The notes beneath the pieces are model-generated. The model ran no database searches, was not told the DNA's origin, and saw nothing but the letters and a program-made list of their open reading frames with translations. From Chara braunii (lineage: Eukaryota; Streptophyta; Charophyceae; Charales; Characeae), in assembly GCA_003427395.1 (NCBI GenBank), contig BFEA01000040.1, positions 3,646,791 through 3,670,825 of the forward strand: a stretch of DNA of 24,035 nt, written 5' to 3'. Of the stretch, positions 17,719 through 24,035 are shown one piece after another (positions within the stretch are counted from its first letter, which is position 1; every line of letters starts with the position of its first letter). A program made the position numbers and the translations under genes.

Positions 17719-19700
17719 CTATCGGCGAGGGCTCGGGATTGACCAATGATTATTGGTCAGCCATTGGAATGGGTGTATGTGACCTGAGGGCACCGGTTCC
17801 GGTGTCAGCCCTGCAATCTGCACACAGGCCAGAGGTCTCCATGGAATATCATTTCCTACAAGGAGTCTAGTCAGTACTTTGAACATCATTGCGTCAGTCT
17901 CCCTGTGACGATCAAGTATCCCCATCCCCCCTACGGATCTCGGCTGTGTGAGAGTGTCCCAGCCTACCCTGTTCAACCACTCTTCCTCTTTTGCGCTGTT
18001 CTTCCATAGATACGTTGTGAGCGCTTTCCGCAGTCGGGTATATTGCTTCGGTGTCAACGGCCACACCGGTAGCTTGTACCATATAGCCGCCAGGATGGCA
18101 TTGTTGATTGTCAGCGCACATCCAATCAACGATGTGTGCAGCCCCTCCCATTTCGCGAGGCGGTCAATGGCCATGTTCACCAGGTTATCTCCATGATCCA
18201 CCGGGGGCCCCATCGCTGTTAGCTTCACTCCCAATATCCTTATAGCATCTTCTTTCCTCGCCCATGCTACACACGGGGCCGGTGGCGGAGGTTCATCCTG
18301 AGGGTGGAGCCACCAGCCCTCTGTCTTTGAGCCCCAATTCACTTTCATATCTGCCGCCAACGAGAAGAGGTGTATAGTTTGGGTGAGGGCTTGCAGGCTG
18401 TCTCGATCTGCACGTATGAGGACCGTGAGGTCGTCAGCAAACAGAGATGTCATTGGGATAAGATGATCAGGGATCTCCGGGATCGGTATTTTGCTGATTT
18501 TCGGATGGGCTCTGATCAACGCAGCAAGGGCCTCTATAACGATAACAAAGAGTAACGGTGCAATGGGATCCCCTTGGCGGACTGATCTCTGCAATTGGAT
18601 CGGTGCAGAGAGGTGGCCATTGAGCATGATATTTGTGGTGACCGATCTGTGGAGGATTTGCACCCATCGACAGAACTGGGAGCCGAAGTTCATTTTTGTC
18701 AGGCACATATCTAGGAAGTCCCAATCAACGTGATCATATGCTTTCTCGAAGTCTATGAATAGTATGGCTGCGTGGGCCCTGTGCTGGCGTGCATATTTAA
18801 TGGTCTCGTTGACCAGCAGGATATTGTCATGGATGTTACGGTTCGGCATGAATCCTGTTTGATCTGGATGGATCAACAGATTCATGTATGGCAGCAGGCG
18901 GATGGTGAGGGCTTTGGCCACCAATTTGTAGGGGACCGGGAGGAGGGTGATTGGTCTATAATTTCTGATGTCCTCTTTGTCTCCCTTTTTATAGAGTAGC
19001 GTTGTGACCCCTTGGCTGATCATACCCCCAAAAAAGCCTCCCTCTTGCACTGCCTTTATGTAATCCATGAGGTCATCTTTGAAGAGGTCCCAGAACGACA
19101 CCCATAATTCTTTCGGAAAGGAGTCAATTCCTGGAGTCTTCTCATCGTCCATGTCCCGCAGGGCATCCCATATCTCTTCCTGCACAAGCGGCCTATCCAA
19201 GTCAGATATCTGCTCCTGTGTCAAGCGTGAGTGCACAGTTTGGAGCAGTTCATCCCTGGCCTTCCGGACGTCGTCGGGATTTTTTTGCGGGGGTATCCGA
19301 TGTAAACAGGTCCTTGTAGTATTTGGCTTCGTAATCAGTAATTGAATAAGCGTTGGTAGCAGTCGGAGCACCATCATCCAGGGGGTGCCTAAGGCGAGGG
19401 ACAGCTGAGGCCCGCGTGCGGGCTTTCACTTTAGCGAAGAAAGATTTTGCCATCGTTCCATCAGTGTGTTCTCTTTTTATTCTAGCCTGAATCCTCCATG
19501 CCTGCGATTGTCTGTCTATATAGGCCTGAAGGTGGTCTCTTGCTGCTTGTAGCTTTTCAAAGGAAAGGGTGTGCTGCGGGTCGTCTGTGATGGCCGCATC
19601 CCATTCTTCAAGTTCTCACATAAGGCGATCGATTATAGCCTTGCGGTCTCTCGCCATCTGGATGGAGAATTTCTTGGCTCTGTCTCTCAGGCGGGCAATC
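17719..19700 (-). pseudogene. LINE ORF2 reverse transcriptase region
   Basis: The main frame is 552 aa (19377-17719), starting without a real initiator because it is internal to ORF2. The RT copies LINE RNA at the nicked target. Visible: TPGIDSFPKELW (81-92), NYRPITLLPVPYK (139-151), motif A FIDFEKAYD (207-215, catalytic Asp209), RQGDPIAP (267-274, motif B region; the preceding residues read LQRSV) and motif C FADD (313-316, at 18441-18430, both Asp intact). The thumb and connector follow. Upstream, frame 19453-19250 carries the endonuclease-RT linker up to YYKDLFTSDTP. The frames meet at an A7 run on the minus strand (about 19290), which would need a +1 change, so a homopolymer error or mutation is likely. 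A further stop lies near 19615. Confidence 0.88.
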
Positions 19701-20101
19701 CCGTCATTGAACCAGGTCACGGTTTGAGCTGCTTCCAGCCTGTGGTTTGGTGGATTGCCAGTATTGCCAAAATTCCTGCACCATTTCCTTGAATTTTGTG
19801 AGCTGCAGCAGCGAAGTGTTAAGCTTGTAGAAGCCCAGGCCTCTCTTGATTTGAGTGTGAAAGGAGAGACCCAGAGTTATCATTCTGTGATCAAAGGATT
19901 TACACGGGCTGATTGCAGCTATTTCGGCCGTTGTAGTCAAGCCCATCAGTTCCTTCGACACGAGAGCAAGATCTATTCGCGAGCTTGCCAAGCCTCGGGT
20001 GCCTCTCGAGGATAAACAGGTGTAGGTTTTTTTAGCCGGGTGCAGCACTCTGTACACATCCTCAAGTTCCCTGTCTGCCATCAGCTGTCTTAGCATCAGT
20101 A

Positions 20102-20241
20102 CGTCCGGGCCCAGTTCCGGTAAAGAGGGGAGATCTGGGTTCACCCTTTGGGCTGTCTCTTATACACATCTAGATGTGTATAAGAGACAGCGTCTGGGCC
20201 CAGTTCCGGTAAAGAGGGGAGATCTGGGTTCACCCTTTGGG
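20102..20241. repeat. 51-bp duplication flanking the adapter
   Basis: 20102-20152 and 20191-20241 are the same 51 bp with one C/T difference, one on each side of the 38-bp adapter. This is the expected outcome when an assembler joins two ends of a mate-pair fragment through its junction adapter. Confidence 0.93.
20153..20190. other. Nextera mate-pair junction adapter (artefact)
   Basis: CTGTCTCTTATACACATCT followed directly by its reverse complement AGATGTGTATAAGAGACAG: two 19-bp Tn5 mosaic ends head to head, identical to the junction adapter used in Nextera mate-pair libraries. In translation it gives the well-known contaminant peptide SYTHLDVYKRQ. It is sequencing-derived and not part of the genome. 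Confidence 0.97.
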
Positions 20242-21026
20242 AGGAGGACCTAAGGTCCATCACCGGGTCAAGGGTGGTGTTAAAATCCCCTATCATAATG
20301 ACGGGCGCATCTCTAGGGACGTTTTGGAGCAGGGTTAGCCACAACTCCACCCTGTCGACGGGGTCATTGGGTGCATACACATTAACGAGGTAAAACTCTT
20401 CGCCCTCAAAAGTCACTTTGAGGCACACCCAACGTCCTTACTGGTGATCGTGCTGTATTGACAGTGGTTTGAGTTTAGAGGACGGCGGGAGCCATATTGC
20501 AACCCCGGCCGACGCTCTATTGATTGCTGGCGCCGAGAAGCTTGTGTAGGGCCGTATGAATTTGGCCTTCGCTATGTCCTGGGGTGTATGCTGGAGGTGA
20601 GTTTCCTGAATACACACTGCATCTGGCCACCCTCCAGACACCAGTGATTTGATCATATCCCATATGGCTGTCTTTTTATCTGGTGTTGCTTGGATGAGGC
20701 CATTGACATTGAGTGACCGGATGTCTATGTCTGCCCTGGCCAGTTTGACCGCCCATTGAGGGGGTTTCTGATCCGGGGAAAAACAGGCGGGGATGAGGGC
20801 CGCGGGGGCTGGTGGGGTTGTTGTTGGTGCGCGGGCGGAGTCGGTTGGGATGGGGGCCGCATGGGTGGATGGGGTTGCTGTTGGTGAGCGGGTGGAGTCG
20901 GTGCAACGGTGGGAGGTGCAGGGAAAGCGAGGTTGGCGGTTGGCGGCAGTCCCATGTCCAGAATTCCGTGAGATTGCATCGAGTCCTGGCTAGCACAGGG
21001 CTCGGTCCTCAAGTCAGTGTGATGCA

Positions 21027-21788
21027 TCATAATGCGCTCAGTTCTGGCGGCACCGGGATAGCGACCTGAATGTCCATGTCGGTCGGTAACTGTGGGTGTT
21101 GGAGATCGGCCCCTTCTGGGGCGCAGGTGTCCATATCTTGCGCACTGCCTGCTTCAATGCAAAGGATTCTCTCGCTTGTGTCGCTTGGCAGCAGCCGGTC
21201 CGAGGCTAACTGTATGTGGGTTTGGAGTGCAGTTTGTTGCTGCCAAAACGACTGCAGCTGTTCTTGTTGTTGGTGCAAAACTTGTTGTTGTTGGCAACAC
21301 AGTTGTTGTTGCCACTGTATATGCATATGTTGGAGGAGCTGTTGCTGTTGTAACATTCGTTGTTGATGTTGTTGTAGGTGGTAGTGGGCGAGTTGGGTTT
21401 GCAGCAATATGCGGTATTGTTCCTCGAACTCTTTCCGTTGAATGGCCTGTTGTTGTTGAAGCAGGTTAGCTTGTTGCGCTGTTTGATGTAGAACTTGTAT
21501 TTGGGCATAGTGCAAGTTTTGCTGCTCATCTTGTTGGGCTTGCTCCTGCTGTTGGGCTTTCTCCTGCCATGCCAGCTGCTGTTGTGCATTTTGCCATGTT
21601 TGCTGCTGCTGTTGTAGATGCAGCGCGTGCAACTGCTGGTGGCCAAGGAGAGGCAGGTCCCCTTGTTGGTGATGAGCCACGTGGTGGTGGGGGTCAGAGT
21701 CGAACTGCTGTGCTTCCTCCATGCAGTTGTTATGAAGGGGCTCCTGAGACGGCTGTTGTTGGTGCGTGGTATGCAGTTGCTGTGCCAC
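21027..21788 (-). CDS. LINE ORF1, Gln/His-rich protein
   Basis: 253 aa from a GTG-initiated frame. The frame is open about 90 bases further upstream to a TGA near 21880 without an ATG; the first in-frame ATG gives CMEEAQQ. The protein is dominated by Gln with His and Leu over residues 20-200, predicted to be a long coiled coil or prion-like helix. It then has an ordinary acidic C-terminus (SERILCIEAGSAQDMDTCAP..) ending at a stop that overlaps the ORF2 start. No zinc knuckle or RRM is visible, unlike many L1 ORF1 proteins. Position just before the endonuclease and after the 5' target-site duplication identifies it as ORF1. An RNA-packaging role is inferred from position only. The N-terminus may be lost through a frameshift. 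Confidence 0.6.
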   Translation of the reverse strand: MAQQLHTTHQQQPSQEPLHNNCMEEAQQFDSDPHHHVAHHQQGDLPLLGHQQLHALHLQQQQQTWQNAQQQLAWQEKAQQQEQAQQDEQQNLHYAQIQVLHQTAQQANLLQQQQAIQRKEFEEQYRILLQTQLAHYHLQQHQQRMLQQQQLLQHMHIQWQQQLCCQQQQVLHQQQEQLQSFWQQQTALQTHIQLASDRLLPSDTSERILCIEAGSAQDMDTCAPEGADLQHPQLPTDMDIQVAIPVPPELSAL

Positions 21789-21978
21789 GTCGTTGTCGCT
21801 ATCCTCGGGAGTCTCCCCGGTTCGGCAGTGACTGTGGTCAAGGTGGAGATCAGTCGGGTGTTCCAGGGGGGCGTTCGAGATCTGTCATTGGGCGATGTGT
21901 AGGTGCTCTTCGTCCCGCTGTGGCTGCTCCGTTTCCTCTTCCCGGTGTAACCGGTCCCGGTGGGCGTTTGGTTTTGGA

Positions 21979-21995
21979 GTGGGCAGACCTTTTTT
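21979..21995. repeat. Target-site duplication of the large LINE, 5' copy
   Basis: GTGGGCAGACCTTTTTT, exact match to 15014-15030. LINE sequence starts immediately below 21979 on the minus strand. Above 21995 is the pre-insertion flank. Confidence 0.88.
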
Positions 21996-22115
21996 CTTTA
22001 GTTTGTCATAGTAATTTTCTATTTAGATCAAAATTCTCTTAAAGTTCTCTTACTCAAAGTCGGGTAATGGCCCCGGTTTCTCAAACTTTCAAAATTCGAT
22101 GTAAATTTCCATATC

Positions 22116-22234
22116 GGACGCTGGGCCCAGTTCCCAACACGTGCTTCTCCCCAAGAATAGATTGGAGCCTTGTCCCAAAAAAAAAACAAAAAAAAAAAAC
22201 ACCTGCATATAAAATGCTGAAGCAGCTGAACACC

Positions 22235-22262
<28 letters not shown>
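22116..22262 (+). repeat. LINE 3'-terminal signature, copy 8, and two poly(A) tracts
   Basis: Divergent signature GGACGCTGGGCCCAG..CTCCCCAAGAATAGATTGGAGCC followed by A10-C-A12 (22177-22199). About 35 bp later there is another A28 (22235-22262) ending a tiny unit. It is preceded by CGGTTTCTCAAACTTTC, also found before the copy at 23203, so the 3' UTRs are related. Confidence 0.7.
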
Positions 22263-22267
<5 letters not shown>

Positions 22268-22285
22268 ATCTCAAAGCTCAGCCTA

Positions 22286-23346
22286 CTGGACTCAAATGAC
22301 TGGCGGCGCCAGCAAAGGAACATGAACATGATAAAGCGTGTCTTCACACAAATGATTGGCTAATAGATAGGACCTCTTTGGAAGAGAAAGGCATTGCTTT
22401 ACCTTGGTGTAAACTATGCTTCTCTGCGTTCCCATCTAGGACCATTCCGGAAACCATTGAACACATCTTCCTTCAATGTCCAGGTGCGGTCTGGCTTTGG
22501 CGATGGTGGGATAGGATAGGATTTGGAGTTCCTTAGACACCCCACTGACCTGGCCATGGGACTGGAGGGCGTTGTTATGCGAGACATGGTCCCTGGAGAA
22601 ACTAGAAGACTTCACTCATAACCTATTTATAACTGGCAGAAGAGCCGTCCTATGGGCCCTTTGGCAACGACACTGTACGTTTGAAATGGAGGGAGCAAGG
22701 CTGGATGGCCCAGATTTTACCGAGGTAATCAAGCTGCAGATACAAACTGTTATCACCACTCAATGGAACAAAGTTAAAGAAAGAATCAAATTCCTGTCAA
22801 ATGAAAAAGAAATAGAAAATCATATCCAAATATTCAGTGGCGCTTGGCTAGGGGGGACTCAAGGAGGTAAGATTGGGCAGATCAAAGAGAGTGGGGTCAG
22901 GGGAGAGAACAGAGAAGAGCAAAGAAAGGAAGTCCAAGGGAACTACAGCCTGACATTCCATGATTGGACAAACGTGGACCCTACAGTACCCCTTTGCCCT
23001 CTTTCAGAGTTCCCTGATCCCTTCCCCCCATCCTCATTAGCCCTGGTCTCCATGAGTTGGTTTGGCTGTGAATGAAGGAGGAAATGTTTTTTGGTATGCT
23101 GCAATCAGCTAGGAAATATTGTCTGTTCTGGCGGCCATGCACGGCTGAAGAGGCTGATCTTTCAAATTCTCAAGTTCTCAGTTTCTCAAACTTTTCTGAA
23201 AAACGCTGGACCCGGTTTCCAGCAGGTGCAGCTCCCCACCAATAGGATGGAGCCAACAGGCGGCCTGCTAGTGGTGGAGAAGGGTTTCACCATCCCTAGC
23301 AGAACCATCTGAGGTTTTTCAAAAAAAAAAAAAAAAAAAAAAAAAA
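22286..23346 (+). mobile_element. 5'-truncated LINE, copy B, with poly(A)
   Basis: The 3' part of a LINE on the plus strand: zf-RVT and ORF2 C-terminus, 3' UTR, terminal signature (23203-23254), about 66 further bases, then A26 (23321-23346). It is homologous to copy A (9217-10393) but better preserved. No target-site duplication is identified. Confidence 0.85.
22300..23078 (+). pseudogene. LINE copy B ORF2 C-terminus with intact zf-RVT motif
   Basis: The first frame reads DWLIDRTSLEEKGIALP, then the zinc-binding domain WCKLCF..ETIEHIFLQCPGAVWLWRWW with all four ligands (C-x2-C, H-x4-C), and stops at TAG 22534-22536. A frame change then leads into TPLTWPWDWRALLCETWS and a 167-aa frame (22572-23075) containing RRAVLWALWQRHC. 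A Glu/Lys-rich helix and the terminal FHDWT..VDPTVPLCPLSEFPDPF segment follow, a C-terminal block shared with copy A. It encodes the region after the RT, whose RT part is lost by truncation. Confidence 0.8.
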
Positions 23347-24035
23347 GCGCACACACCGTTCGTTTTTCATCGGCGCGCAGCACGAATCTGTATTGGGAAA
23401 AAGAGGCTCGGAAGTACTGGCGGTTAAACCTGTGCGCACCCAGTTTGATCCTCTCATTTTTTTGGGTTCAGAAGCCATGGCATAACAGTCTTCACGGGAA
23501 TAGACAGGCCCGTCATTATAGCTCCATCCGTATCAGGGCCAGCTTCCAGTCCAGATGCAGCCATAATGAGAGGGTGTGTTATTAGAGTGACAGTCAATTG
23601 TCAGTGGATTTCATGTAAATACTGGGACGATGGACCTGTTTTCCAGCAGATGCTGCTCCCCACCAATAGATTGGAGCCATCCCTACTGCAACGCTCAATC
23701 TAGGAGATTCTCGCATCACCTCCTGGATAGAGGGGATGCCGTGTGATGTTTTATTGGGGGGAAAAAAAAGTGTGAGTTGGGGGGGAAAAAAAAGTGTGAG
23801 ATGCTACTGAAGTAATGGATGAGATTGGGAAAGGGTTGAGGAAGTCTGATGGGCCCATAAGAACCAGGGGCGAGGTCCCACTAGCAAAAAGGACTAGCAA
23901 AAAGGATTGAATTGAACGGCTGAATGTGGGCATGTTTGTGGAAAGGTGCAGAAAATCGAGATTGAGCTGCTTTTCTGTATCTCCACTTAAAATGTCCTCC
24001 CTTTCTTTTCTTTTTTTTTTGGGGGGGGGGGGGGG
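23347..24035. other. Contig end: signature copy 10, short tandem repeats, poly(G)
   Basis: No gene. A plus-strand LINE 3' signature lies at 23625-23678 without poly(A). A tandem GGGGGAAAAAAAAGTGTGAG pair is at about 23756-23800 and a tandem CTAGCAAAAAGGA pair at 23881-23906. The sequence ends in T10 and G15 (24021-24035), which looks like a low-quality contig end. Confidence 0.65.

Larger units (their letters stand above)
19704..21030 (-). pseudogene. LINE ORF2 N-terminus with APE-type endonuclease
   Basis: Starts at ATG 21030, overlapping the ORF1 stop, with a Pro/Gln-rich leader (to 20725). A frame change then leads into the nuclease: SLNVNGL (catalytic Asn region, about 20715), VCIQETHL (metal-binding Glu), then a TAA at 20440-20438. 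Next come VNVYAPND, IGDFNTT (Asp and Asn), SRIDLALVS and SFDHRMITLGL (terminal catalytic His, about 19890). APE-type nucleases nick the genomic target, consistent with the A-rich duplicated site. Between GDFN and SRID the gene is interrupted by a library adapter and a 51-bp duplication (20102-20241). Ignoring these, the flanking frames fit together directly, so that break is not biological. Confidence 0.85.
15025..21978 (-). mobile_element. Full-length L1-like LINE with target-site duplications
   Basis: A non-LTR retrotransposon of about 6.95 kb on the minus strand: Gln-rich ORF1, ORF2 (Pro-rich leader, APE endonuclease, RT, zf-RVT), a 1.1-kb 3' UTR with tandem repeats, the conserved 3' signature (15162-15072) and poly(A) (15045-15025). 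17-bp duplications at both ends confirm the boundaries and a complete 5' end. ORFs carry several frameshifts and at least one stop, plus an artefactual adapter insertion, so the copy is inactive as assembled. Family: L1-like by APE endonuclease, FADD-type RT and C-terminal zinc-binding domain. Confidence 0.9.

Noticed and set aside
21206-21841. 211-aa minus-strand frame rich in Asn/Ser/Thr over LINE ORF1
   Set aside because: A shifted-frame reading of the CAA/CAG repeats; ORF1 is better supported because its frame leads to an ordinary C-terminus overlapping the ORF2 start.

Overview
This window looks like non-genic, transposon-dense nuclear DNA from a eukaryote. There is no bacterial-style gene organisation. 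Instead there are many poly(A)/poly(T) tracts, decayed non-LTR retrotransposons, microsatellites, and one small stretch with good GT..AG introns. The element types (L1-like LINEs with a C-terminal zf-RVT domain, and a Penelope-like element with the GIY-YIG nuclease placed before the RT) fit a green-lineage genome. A charophyte alga such as Chara is my best guess, but that is inference. The window carries 11 ambiguous bases, a sequencing-library adapter and a poly(G) end, so it is probably a whole draft contig, and some frameshifts may be assembly errors.

Layout. 164-5879 (minus strand) is a Penelope-like retroelement. One full unit of 4697 bp (4860 to 164) is preceded by a near-identical 1019-bp partial copy of its own 3' part (5879 to 4861), the tandem 'pLTR' arrangement typical of Penelope elements. 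Its unit encodes a gag-like region (zinc knuckle, coiled coil, SAP-like segment), then a GIY-YIG endonuclease, then an RT, broken by frameshifts and stops. 5918-6437 (plus) is probably a fragment of an ordinary spliced gene. 6434-6507 is a palindrome cluster. 6890-7900 holds microsatellites. 7827-8454 (minus) has an unrecognised coding-like segment. 8599-9308 mixes LINE debris with a 232-bp fold-back structure whose left arm contains a complete type III hammerhead ribozyme core. 9217-11561 holds further truncated LINEs. 11600-15013 is mostly non-coding, with tails, tandem repeats and a poly(A)-only insertion.

15025-21978 (minus) is a full-length, about 7-kb L1-like LINE bounded by 17-bp target-site duplications. 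It has a Gln-rich ORF1, then an ORF2 with APE endonuclease, RT and zf-RVT, then a repeat-bearing 3' UTR. Its endonuclease gene is interrupted by a 38-bp Nextera mate-pair junction adapter flanked by a 51-bp duplication, which is an artefact. 22116-23346 holds another LINE 3' end and a related 5'-truncated copy.

The LINE copies share a conserved roughly 50-nt 3'-terminal sequence, found ten times, that can fold into hairpins just before the poly(A). It probably marks RNA recognised by the LINE machinery. No protein in the window looks fully intact.
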